This document shows, in pieces, positions 1 through 6,058 of a DNA stretch of 8,202 bases (position 1 is its first letter; each line of letters opens with the position of its first letter). A program made the position numbers and the translations under genes. Under the pieces are notes generated by a model that saw nothing but the letters and a program-made list of their open reading frames with translations, ran no database searches and had not been told where the DNA came from. Source of the DNA: an uncultured Clostridia bacterium (lineage in GTDB: Bacteria > Bacillota > Clostridia > Lachnospirales > Lachnospiraceae); NCBI GenBank assembly GCA_947088195.1, contig CAMUFS010000125.1:1-8202 (forward strand). Reading direction: 5' to 3'.

Positions 1-1745
1 ATTAATCCTTTTTCATTTAATTTTGGTCTTACATACTGGTTCCGCTCTGCTACACAGGCGAGGGAAGCAAAGACATCTAGCTTTGCCACAGCCTTTGCTG
101 TAAGCTGGATGCGCACTACTTCCGCCGCTATCTTTTCCCTTATCTCGCAAAATACCTCATATTCTAGGGAAATTAAGCGATCTTCTGCGCCAAGTATCAT
201 CTCTTCCAATTCTTTTAATCGTGGTGTACTGAAGCGCTCGGCATTGGACATAGTTTGTTTTCTAATATAATCCTCCGGCACCATATGTTTATAAGAATTT
301 GTCACTTCAAGATAATAGCCAAAAATTCGGTTGTATTTAATCTTTAATCCTTTGATGCCGGTGCGCTCTCGCTCCTCTGCTTCCAACCTTGCAAGCCAGT
401 CTTTTCCCTCTGTTTTTGCCTGTCGCAGCTTGTCGATCTCAGCATGAAAACCTTCTCGTATCATACCACCATCTCTGGTCGAAATAGGAGGCTCATCAAT
501 AATGGATTGTTTAATAAGCTCAGAAAGATCCGTCAATGCATCCATATCTGCATCAATCTCCTTCAGCAAAGAGGAATCCATATTTTGCAAAAGCAATTTA
601 ATATGTGGAAGCATAGAAATAGAGGATTGAAATGCTGTCAGATCCCTTGGATTAGCTGTTTTGTAACTAATTCGCCCAATCAAGCGCTCCATATCATAAA
701 TGGGATGCAAATATTCCCGAAGCTCTTCTCTCGTAATCATATCTTTTAAAAGCTCACTGACAGCATCCTGTCTTCTATTGATCTCATCCTTAGAAATAAG
801 CGGCTGTTCAATATAACTTCTTAATGTGCGTGCTCCCATCGCTGTCTTGGTCTTATCTAGCACCCATAAAAGAGAGCCTCTCTTCTGCTTTTCCCGAAGT
901 GTCTCCACAAGCTCCAGATTTCTTCTTGTCGAGGTGTCAAGAACCATAAATCTTCCTGTTGAATATGGAATTAGCTTTGTCAAATGCTCTAACGTACTTT
1001 TCTGCGTCTCATATAAATACTGCAAAAGAGAGCCCGCCGCGATCACACCACATTCATAGTCTGTTATTCCCAAACCCTCCAAGCTCAAAACTTTAAAATG
1101 CTCCTTCAGCACCTTCTGACAGGACATATCATCAAAATACCATGAATCTAGCGCTGTCACAACAACAGAAAGGCGTTCCCTGATATCTTCGATATCCACA
1201 CCACTTACATAAAAAGCATGATTACAAATAATCTCAGAAGGGGAATATTTTGTGATCTCATCAAGCAAAGCACGCAGGGATAATACCTGCGTGACATAAT
1301 AGTCTCCTGTGGAAATATCAGCGATAGAAATGCCATATACATCGTCAAGATAGACAATCGACATAAGATAATTGTTCCGACTTTCTTCTAGCGCAGAAAC
1401 ATTTAAATTTGTGCCGGGTGTGACAATGCGAATTACTTCTCTTTTTACAATTCCTTTGGTTTGCTTCGGATCCTCCACCTGCTCGCAGATGGCGACACGA
1501 TATCCCTTTCTCACCAGCTTATTGAGATAACTCTCCACTGCATGATAGGGGACACCACACATCGGTGCTTTTTCCTCCTGTCCACAGCTTTTTCCAGTAA
1601 GCGTTATCTCAAGCTCCTTTGAGGCAGTGAGCGCATCTTCATAAAACATCTCATAAAAATCACCCAGACGATAAAAAAGAATACAATCTTTATATTTTTC
1701 CTTTGTTTCTATATATTGCTGCATCATTGGTGTTAATTGTGCCAC
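1..1745 (-). CDS. mutS: DNA mismatch repair protein MutS, N-terminal two thirds (cut by window edge)
   Basis: MutS binds base mismatches and small loops in newly replicated DNA and recruits MutL. The window holds 581 codons; the family is usually about 850-880 residues. The mismatch-binding motif F-Y-E is at residues 30-32, inside RLGDFYEMFYEDA. The connector follows (CGVPYHAVESYLNKL, then EQVEDPKQTKG and VTPGTNL), then the lever/core (TRRNLELVETLR, GARTLRSYIEQPL) and the clamp region (KIKYNRIFGYYLEVTNS). The last visible residues, near ERNQYVRPKLNEKGL, lie just before the ATPase domain, so the Walker motifs are outside the window. I chose the GTG at 1743-1745 because the protein begins MAQLTPMMQQY as the family does and an AAGGAAG ribosome site lies about 8 nt upstream. 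This frame has no in-frame stop to the left edge. mutL commonly follows mutS in clostridia but cannot be seen here. Identity is certain; domain borders are approximate. Confidence 0.97.
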   Translation of the reverse strand, partial: MAQLTPMMQQYIETKEKYKDCILFYRLGDFYEMFYEDALTASKELEITLTGKSCGQEEKAPMCGVPYHAVESYLNKLVRKGYRVAICEQVEDPKQTKGIVKREVIRIVTPGTNLNVSALEESRNNYLMSIVYLDDVYGISIADISTGDYYVTQVLSLRALLDEITKYSPSEIICNHAFYVSGVDIEDIRERLSVVVTALDSWYFDDMSCQKVLKEHFKVLSLEGLGITDYECGVIAAGSLLQYLYETQKSTLEHLTKLIPYSTGRFMVLDTSTRRNLELVETLREKQKRGSLLWVLDKTKTAMGARTLRSYIEQPLISKDEINRRQDAVSELLKDMITREELREYLHPIYDMERLIGRISYKTANPRDLTAFQSSISMLPHIKLLLQNMDSSLLKEIDADMDALTDLSELIKQSIIDEPPISTRDGGMIREGFHAEIDKLRQAKTEGKDWLARLEAEERERTGIKGLKIKYNRIFGYYLEVTNSYKHMVPEDYIRKQTMSNAERFSTPRLKELEEMILGAEDRLISLEYEVFCEIREKIAAEVVRIQLTAKAVAKLDVFASLACVAERNQYVRPKLNEKGL

Positions 1746-1793
1746 AGCGGTAATCTTCCTTTCCAATCTATTAGATAAAATGCCTTAAGATAT

Positions 1794-1822
1794 AGAATAA
1801 CCCAAAAAACTGGGAAATGCAA
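1794..1822 (-). promoter_or_regulatory. Candidate mutS promoter
   Basis: On the minus strand TTGCAT (1817-1822) and TATTCT (1794-1799) are separated by 17 nt, placing the transcript start about 40 nt before the GTG of mutS. The -35 matches consensus at 3 of 6 positions and the -10 at 4 of 6, so it is moderate. The spacer holds a short inverted repeat, CCCA-N6-TGGG. The 9-mer TTGGGTTAT at the spacer/-10 border recurs at the promoter near 3907-3935. If the promoter is inactive, mutS would depend on read-through from the two genes upstream. Confidence 0.45.
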
Positions 1823-1869
1823 TATCTTTGATTGGAAAATTGGAAAAAATATAATTTTTGAAGATAGTG

Positions 1870-2634
1870 CTATAAGTTATTTTGTGTGTATTGAATATAA
1901 TCTAGCAAAGCATACATCTTAGTATTTATTTGTCCATTTATTTTAATTATTTTTCCTCGTTGAAGTAATATATCTGTACATAATGCTTGAAAATCTTTTT
2001 TATTTGCCATATATGTTTTCAATTTACTTACATCTGGCTCAGCTTGTTCTGTAATGTTACTATCTAACAGTAAACGGCAGGTTATGGCGTCAAAAACAGA
2101 AAGAAAATCTAAATATGTGTTTTGATCACAGATATGCTTTAATTGACTGCCAGAAAAGATAAGCCTGCGCAAGGTAGAGATTCCTTGTTCTATTTTACCA
2201 GTCAATACTGCTTCTATACAAGACTTGGCTACTTGTGATTTAACATTAGATCGCAATAGACTATATGTTTCTGACTGCAAGCTTATCATATCTGCCACTC
2301 CAATGATAAATGGGGTATCAAAATTTAAAGAATTATAATCAATACAAAGAATACTACATCCTGTACATGGAAAAACCATCGCTGATTCAAAACAAGCTAT
2401 TTTAATTCCATCTAACAATAGATTTTTTAGATAATCTTTAATAAGAAAAGCAGGTGTTTCAAATCCATCTATATTACTGTCACAAAGAATGTCACTTAAA
2501 CATTGAAAACTGGTGGACAATCCTATGCTATACTCTCCCTCTGATAGACTGTCTATCAATTTCTTTCTTATAGCTGGCTCTTCTTCTATATCAGGTATTC
2601 CAGATAATTCTGCCCATTCTTTTACTTGAAACAT
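1870..2634 (-). CDS. Unrecognised 254-residue protein, downstream partner of an Rpn nuclease
   Basis: I do not recognise this family. The protein looks soluble: no signal peptide and no convincing membrane segment. It reads as a mixed alpha/beta N-terminal half and a helical C-terminal half (about residues 120-254). It has ten cysteines, including a C-x2-C-x3-C cluster at residues 90, 93 and 97 in a hydrophobic stretch (FPCTGCSILC). This could be a metal or redox site, but a buried strand is equally possible. The ATG at 2634 has AGGGAG about 10 nt upstream. It follows the Rpn-type nuclease gene by 23 nt on the same strand, so the two are probably co-transcribed. That arrangement suggests a functional partner such as an immunity, inhibitor or specificity protein, but this is inference from position only. 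No clear terminator separates it from mutS. The coding region itself looks sound. Confidence 0.75.
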   Translation of the reverse strand: MFQVKEWAELSGIPDIEEEPAIRKKLIDSLSEGEYSIGLSTSFQCLSDILCDSNIDGFETPAFLIKDYLKNLLLDGIKIACFESAMVFPCTGCSILCIDYNSLNFDTPFIIGVADMISLQSETYSLLRSNVKSQVAKSCIEAVLTGKIEQGISTLRRLIFSGSQLKHICDQNTYLDFLSVFDAITCRLLLDSNITEQAEPDVSKLKTYMANKKDFQALCTDILLQRGKIIKINGQINTKMYALLDYIQYTQNNL

Positions 2635-2657
2635 AATGTGATCACTCCCTATTTAAC

Positions 2658-3710
2658 TTATGCATGGTCAAGATACTCTTTGATATAAGAACCAGACTCT
2701 TCTTCTGTTAAGGAAAATCTTGTACATAATTCTGTTTGAATCTTATCTATTCCAATATTCATGCTTTGTAATAGATTAATCACAACAAATATACCTTCCT
2801 TTCTGCCTTCGATTCTACCTTCCTTTCTGCCTTCAATTCTGCCTTCTTCTTTATATAGATCTTCTCTGGTAAGCATGTCATAAATCATATTAGTTTCCTC
2901 CCTATTATTTAAAATCCTTTGCAAATATCCCTGTTCTGTGTACCATGAAAGGATATCACGAATTATTTTCTCTGCATATTTTGATGTAATAGAGTACTTT
3001 TGACTTCTACATATTCCTTTATAAGTTCCAACTAACATGGCATATTGAATAATCTCATAGTCAAGTGAGCTAAAACGGTTAGGAATACTGTGATTGTGAT
3101 AAAAGTCTTCTGCTTCCTGTTCTGTAATTCGAAAATCAAGACAATGAACAATTAATTCTAAATCTGTTTTTCCATTTGGATTTGATTTATATGTATCAGA
3201 AAGAAACATTTCAGATTGAATATCTGGGGATACGGCTCCTGATGGAAGAACTCCTGTTAAAAAATGATAACATTTTATCTCTGGAAGGTGAATTAATTTA
3301 TCACTGTATAGTAATGTCATCTCTGATGTTTCTTTTGTTTTTGTAAAAGCTTCTTCTGTACGTTTTTGATGTTTTTGTGCATCTTTCATCTGTCTCATTT
3401 CTATGCGAGCAACATTTTGTAGACCCTCTACTACATAAAGTAATAAGCGAAATGGCATATTGGGGCATAAACTGGATTGATGTTCTACAAAATAATAATA
3501 AGTATTACGCAATAAAAAAGACAAATCATTTTCTCTGCTTTCAAATAAAGTTGATGTAATTAAATTTTTTTCGATTTCTGCAAAGGTACTATCTATTCCT
3601 AAAAAATCTAGCAAATTGACAATACCCTCAGGATGTTGAAAAATCAACTTAAATGTTGTGTCTGCAAATTTGTAATTTACACTTTTGTCATTTCTATGTT
3701 CTTTTTTCAT
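2658..3710 (-). CDS. Rpn-family PD-(D/E)XK nuclease / putative transposase (YhgA-like)
   Basis: This 350-residue protein belongs to the recombination-promoting nuclease group (Rpn, often labelled 'PD-(D/E)XK nuclease family transposase'). Characterised E. coli members are DNA endonucleases, and some Rpn systems act in phage defence. The N-terminal KFADTTFKLIFQHPE is typical. The catalytic core is visible as D62 in ENDLSFLLRN and the E-x-Q pair E76/Q78 in FVEHQSS, followed by NMPFRLLLYV. The core therefore looks intact. The C-terminal part carries tandem E-G-R-x-E-G-R-K repeats (about residues 288-305) and a helical tail, both common in clostridial members. An upstream in-frame ATG exists (3752), but AGGAG at 3716-3720, 5 nt before the ATG at 3710, decides the start. 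The next gene begins 23 nt after the stop. The sequence is AT-rich. Family assignment is strong; biological role is open. Confidence 0.88.
   Translation of the reverse strand: MKKEHRNDKSVNYKFADTTFKLIFQHPEGIVNLLDFLGIDSTFAEIEKNLITSTLFESRENDLSFLLRNTYYYFVEHQSSLCPNMPFRLLLYVVEGLQNVARIEMRQMKDAQKHQKRTEEAFTKTKETSEMTLLYSDKLIHLPEIKCYHFLTGVLPSGAVSPDIQSEMFLSDTYKSNPNGKTDLELIVHCLDFRITEQEAEDFYHNHSIPNRFSSLDYEIIQYAMLVGTYKGICRSQKYSITSKYAEKIIRDILSWYTEQGYLQRILNNREETNMIYDMLTREDLYKEEGRIEGRKEGRIEGRKEGIFVVINLLQSMNIGIDKIQTELCTRFSLTEEESGSYIKEYLDHA
2794..2849 (-). repeat. Tandem 24-bp repeat inside the Rpn-type gene
   Basis: Two adjacent 24-bp copies (2794-2817 and 2818-2841) differ at only two positions, and the first 8 nt of the unit start a third copy (2842-2849) that is imperfect. 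In protein they encode the E-G-R-I-E-G-R-K array. The length is a multiple of three, so gain or loss of a unit would keep the reading frame and change only the linker between the nuclease core and the C-terminal helix. Confidence 0.85.
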
Positions 3711-3783
3711 TTTTACTCCTATTTTATTCATTTTAGTGAGTACACAGCGCAAAAAAATGACAGGGAAGTTTTATCTTGTTATA

Positions 3784-3821
3784 TAGAAAACCGCTGTATG
3801 AGAACTTGTTCCATACAACGG
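3784..3821 (-). terminator. Rho-independent terminator, minus strand
   Basis: On the minus strand the arm CCGTTGTATG (3821-3812) pairs with CATACAGCGG (3800-3791) over 10 bp with one G-U wobble. An inner GAAC-AA-GTTC extends the stem after a one-base bulge. TTTTCTAT follows the hairpin directly. The wobble pairs only in minus-strand RNA, and there is no T-run on the plus side, so the direction is clear. It would end either the transcript of the Xre gene at 3950-4285 or a short RNA from the promoter at 3907-3935. The Rpn-type gene lies downstream and would need its own promoter or read-through. Confidence 0.8.
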
Positions 3822-3900
3822 CATCCTAATGATAATCTTATTTTAGCTTGCGCAGTGCTTCTTGTATTTCAATAACCCAAATGGGAAGTTTTTATGTATT
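3784..3900 (-). ncRNA. Candidate small RNA or leader, about 115 nt
   Basis: A promoter (TTGTAT, 17 nt, TATAAT at 3907-3935) predicts a minus-strand transcript starting near 3900, and a strong terminator ends at about 3784. No good ribosome site with an ATG lies between, so the product would be a short non-coding RNA or a leader ahead of the Rpn-type gene. A 16-codon stretch between two stops (3838-3888) reads KLPIWVIEIQEALRKLK without a start codon and could be a remnant of an older gene's C terminus. The alternative is that this is merely the 3' untranslated region of the Xre gene just upstream. No known RNA family was recognised. Confidence 0.3.
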
Positions 3901-3906
3901 TATATT

Positions 3907-3935
3907 ATTATAACCCAATATTAGGTAAAATACAA
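3907..3935 (-). promoter_or_regulatory. Candidate sigma-A promoter, minus strand, behind the Xre gene
   Basis: On the minus strand TTGTAT (3930-3935) and a perfect TATAAT (3907-3912) are 17 nt apart. The -35 begins only about 15 nt after the stop of the Xre gene. The spacer holds the near-palindrome ACCTAATATTGGGT (3912-3925), which could bind a regulator. The TTGGGTTAT end of the spacer is shared with the candidate mutS promoter. Confidence 0.5.
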
Positions 3936-3949
3936 GCAGCTATCCCCAA

Positions 3950-4285
3950 TTATTTTTTCATAATGCGCAGCATATATGCAAACACTCTGTCCATAAAGAC
4001 ATCTTTTTGTTCTTTGTCACAATTTGCTATATAGTATTCCACATCAAAATCGCCCTTCATACTCCTACCTGTTATCAGGTATGTTGGATCGATTCCATAG
4101 GTGCGGTGAAGCGTCAGCAGTTTATCCGCCGACAGTCCGGTTGCTCCTGATCCATATTTCCGGTAATGCTCCTCCGACACTCCGAGTGATACCGCAAGCT
4201 CCGCCTGTGTTCTCCCAAGATTATTTCTCGCTTCCTTTAGTCTTTTTCCGATCTGTAGGTTTGCATCTCTTCTGTTTGCTTCCAC
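3950..4285 (-). CDS. Xre-family helix-turn-helix regulator (GTG start)
   Basis: A 111-residue DNA-binding protein. The HTH domain spans about residues 12-65 (IGKRLKEARNNLGRTQAELA, then VSEEHYRKYGSGATGLSADK) and is followed by GIDPTYLITG, a common ending of Lachnospiraceae Xre domains. A helical tail of about 45 residues may dimerise or sense a signal; no ligand domain is recognisable. Upstream ATGs exist in frame at 4324 and 4303, but GGAGG at 4295-4299 sits 9 nt before the GTG at 4285 and overlaps the upstream reading frame, so GTG is the likely start. It is divergent from the TauE/SafE-type transporter, whose promoter lies among repeated half-sites in the shared 242-bp gap. Control of the transporter and of itself is therefore a reasonable guess, not shown. 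The hairpin at 3791-3821 may end its transcript. Confidence 0.88.
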   Translation of the reverse strand: MEANRRDANLQIGKRLKEARNNLGRTQAELAVSLGVSEEHYRKYGSGATGLSADKLLTLHRTYGIDPTYLITGRSMKGDFDVEYYIANCDKEQKDVFMDRVFAYMLRIMKK

Positions 4286-4309
4286 TTTTTTCCACCTCCA
4301 CATGAAAAA

Positions 4310-4319
4310 ATCATAGCAA
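4310..4319 (-). promoter_or_regulatory. Possible extended -10 of the Xre gene
   Basis: On the minus strand TTGCTATGAT gives an extended -10 (TG-n-TATGAT, -10 at 4310-4315). Transcription would begin near 4303, leaving a leader of about 18-20 nt that contains the GGAGG ribosome site. No good -35 stands at the right distance, which is tolerable for extended -10 promoters. Weak evidence. Confidence 0.3.
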
Positions 4320-4352
4320 TACATAGATCAAACCAACAGAATATAAAACAAC

Positions 4353-4460
4353 TCAAAGTAATGTATTTTTTAACCGATAACTTGTTATTTTTTGAAATTA
4401 CTTGACAGTATATCAAAGCCATGCTACAATTCGTTCTAATATAGAATGTTTTACTTTGAT
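4353..4460. promoter_or_regulatory. Cluster of TCAAAGTAA half-sites, candidate operator
   Basis: TCAAAGTAA at 4353-4361 has its exact inverted copy TTACTTTGA at 4451-4459. A near-copy, ATTACTTGA, is at 4397-4405 and overlaps the -35 of the transporter promoter. ATCAAAG lies at 4412-4418 inside the promoter spacer. A 12-bp palindrome, ATAAC-TT-GTTAT, lies at 4377-4388. The placement around one promoter in a divergent gap fits a binding region for the adjacent Xre protein. AT-rich DNA produces such words by chance, so this is tentative. Confidence 0.4.
4402..4430 (+). promoter_or_regulatory. Promoter of the TauE/SafE-type gene
   Basis: A perfect TTGACA (4402-4407) and TACAAT (4425-4430) are separated by 17 nt, a near-consensus sigma-A promoter. 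The predicted start near 4437 leaves a leader of about 90 nt before the ATG at 4528. The leader begins in the palindrome TTCTA-ATA-TAGAA (4434-4446). No riboswitch architecture is recognised in it. Confidence 0.8.
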
Positions 4461-4527
4461 TTTTTACAACAAAACGGAGTATTTTAGATACAAATAGTAT
4501 AAATCATTTTTTAAGGATATAAAAAAG

Positions 4528-5298
4528 ATGCCATATAAATTTCTTATTTGCTTTATCGCTGGCATTGGCGCCGGACTTGGCACAGGCTTTGCTGGTATGA
4601 GTGCAGCGGCTGTGATAAGTCCCATGCTTATCACATTTCTTAACCTGCCTGCTTATGAAGCAGTTGGAATTGCACTTGCAAGTGATGTTTTAGCAAGTGC
4701 AATCAGTGCCTACACTTATGGAAAAAATAAAAATCTTGATATAAAAAATGGCAGCATCATGATGGCGGCGGTACTTATCTTTACTTTAGTCGGAAGCTTT
4801 ATTGCAAGTCTTGTGCCAAATACCACTATGGGTAGCTTTTCTATGTTTATGACGCTGCTTCTTGGTATTAAATTTATTGTAAAACCTGTAATGACTACAA
4901 AAGAGACAATGACTGCTGTCAGTGCTCAAAAACGAATGATCCAATCCATAATAAGTGGCACCATAATTGGTTTTATCTGTGGCTTTATCGGAGCAGGCGG
5001 TGGAATGATGATGTTACTTCTTCTGACCAGCGTACTTGGCTATGAATTAAAAACAGCCGTGGGAACTAGTGTCTTTATCATGACATTTACAGCGCTAACA
5101 GGTTCTGTCAGCCATTTTGCCATTGGCGGTATGCCAGATTTATGGTGTTTGATTTTCTGTGTATCTTCTACTCTTTTATGGGCAAGAATCGCTGCCAAGT
5201 TTGCAAACAAAGCCAGTGCTATCACATTAAATCGGGCAACTGGAATTATTCTTACCATACTTGGAACAGCGATTCTTATCGTCAATATAATATCCTGA
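4528..5298 (+). CDS. TauE/SafE-family membrane transporter (sulfite/anion exporter type)
   Basis: This 256-residue integral membrane protein has the internal two-fold repeat of the TauE/SafE family (formerly DUF81). The first half carries GLGTGFAGMSAAAVISPML at residues 16-34, then a conserved A-x-G-x-A-L-A-S-D block near 45-53. The second half repeats it as GFIGAGGGMMMLLLL (152-166) with AVGTSVF (177-183). About seven to eight hydrophobic segments are visible. Characterised relatives export sulfite, sulfoacetate or other small organosulfur or carboxylate anions; the substrate cannot be read from sequence. The ATG has AAGGA 10 nt upstream. It is transcribed alone from a strong promoter and is divergent from an Xre regulator. 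Its stop lies 13 bp from the stop of the convergent downstream gene. No sulfur-metabolism gene is nearby to support a substrate. Confidence 0.9.
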   Translation: MPYKFLICFIAGIGAGLGTGFAGMSAAAVISPMLITFLNLPAYEAVGIALASDVLASAISAYTYGKNKNLDIKNGSIMMAAVLIFTLVGSFIASLVPNTTMGSFSMFMTLLLGIKFIVKPVMTTKETMTAVSAQKRMIQSIISGTIIGFICGFIGAGGGMMMLLLLTSVLGYELKTAVGTSVFIMTFTALTGSVSHFAIGGMPDLWCLIFCVSSTLLWARIAAKFANKASAITLNRATGIILTILGTAILIVNIIS

Positions 5299-5311
5299 TG
5301 ATACCTTAAGC

Positions 5312-6037
5312 TTATCCCCAGAAATCAATATGCTGTCCTAATAATTTCTCTTCTTCTGTTCTGACTAAGCTGTCATTTCCATAGAGAGACTGGTTAATTT
5401 TTTCTATCAGCTCTTCTATGGTGGACGCCTCCACTGTCACAGTGTCTTCCTCTAGTTCTTTTCCTTCTAGTCTCTTTTTTTCTATTTTTTCTTCAGCCAC
5501 TTTTTGGGCTGCCTTTTTATCTGCAACTTTTTTATCTGCTTTTTTCTTTGCCGCATTTTTTTCAATTCTATCCCTCTGTGAAGCAAGTGACTTATCTACT
5601 ACAGCAAAAAAAGATGCCGTGCCATTATCATTTACCTTCATTCCAAATGTTTTTACCTGAGAAGAGGCTTTCCCCAAACTGTTTTGAAGCTGCGGAAGCT
5701 TTGTCGCAGCATTTTGAATAATACTTTCATATTGCTTGCGATACTCTTCATCCTCCGCCATTCGCTCAATTTTCTCCTCGTCAATCAGTACAACCATACG
5801 ATTGGGATTGGCATAATTTCCTGCCTGCGCCTTGGCTTGTTCCTTCATATCCTTGCTTACCAGAACAAAATCCATATTGGAATACTTTTTCTTAAGCTCC
5901 TCATAGTATTTCTGTCCTTTTTCACTTAGCTCCGGCTGACCAATCGTCTTTCCTGAAACCTTGGATTTCTTTTTTGCCTGCGCCGCTTCATATTCACTTG
6001 CCACTATACTGCCTTCTACTTGAGCTATCGTACTCAT
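5312..6037 (-). CDS. Lysine-rich conserved protein resembling DUF6033 family
   Basis: A 241-residue soluble protein with no signal peptide or membrane segment. From memory it resembles the DUF6033 group of Lachnospiraceae, of unknown function; this label was not checked. An ordered N-terminal domain runs to about residue 150 (LSEKGQKYYEELKKKYSNMD, FVLVSKDMKEQAKAQAGNYA, MVVLIDEEKIERMAEDEEYR). Residues about 155-192 are a highly charged K/A/E stretch with repeated KKxADKK units, likely a long helix or coiled coil. A short acidic C-terminal region ends in GQHIDFWG. The start is clear: AAGGAGGG 5 nt before the ATG at 6037. Immediately upstream is a sigma-D-like promoter, suggesting expression with the flagellar/motility genes, although none is visible here. 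It is convergent with the transporter gene and the 13-bp gap holds no clear terminator. Confidence 0.85.
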   Translation of the reverse strand: MSTIAQVEGSIVASEYEAAQAKKKSKVSGKTIGQPELSEKGQKYYEELKKKYSNMDFVLVSKDMKEQAKAQAGNYANPNRMVVLIDEEKIERMAEDEEYRKQYESIIQNAATKLPQLQNSLGKASSQVKTFGMKVNDNGTASFFAVVDKSLASQRDRIEKNAAKKKADKKVADKKAAQKVAEEKIEKKRLEGKELEEDTVTVEASTIEELIEKINQSLYGNDSLVRTEEEKLLGQHIDFWG

Positions 6038-6058
6038 AAAATCCCTCCTTTTTTTATT

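Noticed and set aside
444..1059. Plus-strand open frames of 101 and 77 residues
   Set aside because: They lie antisense to conserved mutS coding sequence, have no ribosome sites and resemble no family.
2794..2849. Short CRISPR-like array
   Set aside because: The repeats are directly adjacent with no spacers and encode an in-frame EGR array in a protein.
3802..3811. GAAC-AA-GTTC as a LexA/SOS box
   Set aside because: Gram-positive SOS boxes have four bases between GAAC and GTTC; here there are two, and the word is better explained as the tip of the terminator hairpin.
3633..3875. Plus-strand 80-residue open frame upstream of the Rpn-type gene
   Set aside because: It is antisense to the nuclease start and runs through the terminator hairpin; no ribosome site or recognisable domain.
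1870..3935. Complete insertion sequence around the Rpn-type 'transposase'
   Set aside because: No terminal inverted repeats with target duplication were found at plausible ends; the family name does not by itself imply a mobile element.
4024..4305. Plus-strand 93-residue open frame
   Set aside because: Antisense shadow of the Xre gene at 3950-4285, which has a clear HTH and a strong ribosome site.
4437..4527. Riboswitch or attenuator in the transporter leader
   Set aside because: Only a short AT palindrome at 4434-4446 was seen; no terminator hairpin or recognised aptamer core.
5418..5929. Plus-strand serine/phenylalanine-rich and hydrophobic open frames
   Set aside because: They are the reverse of the lysine/alanine-rich DUF6033-like coding sequence; the composition is explained by the complement.
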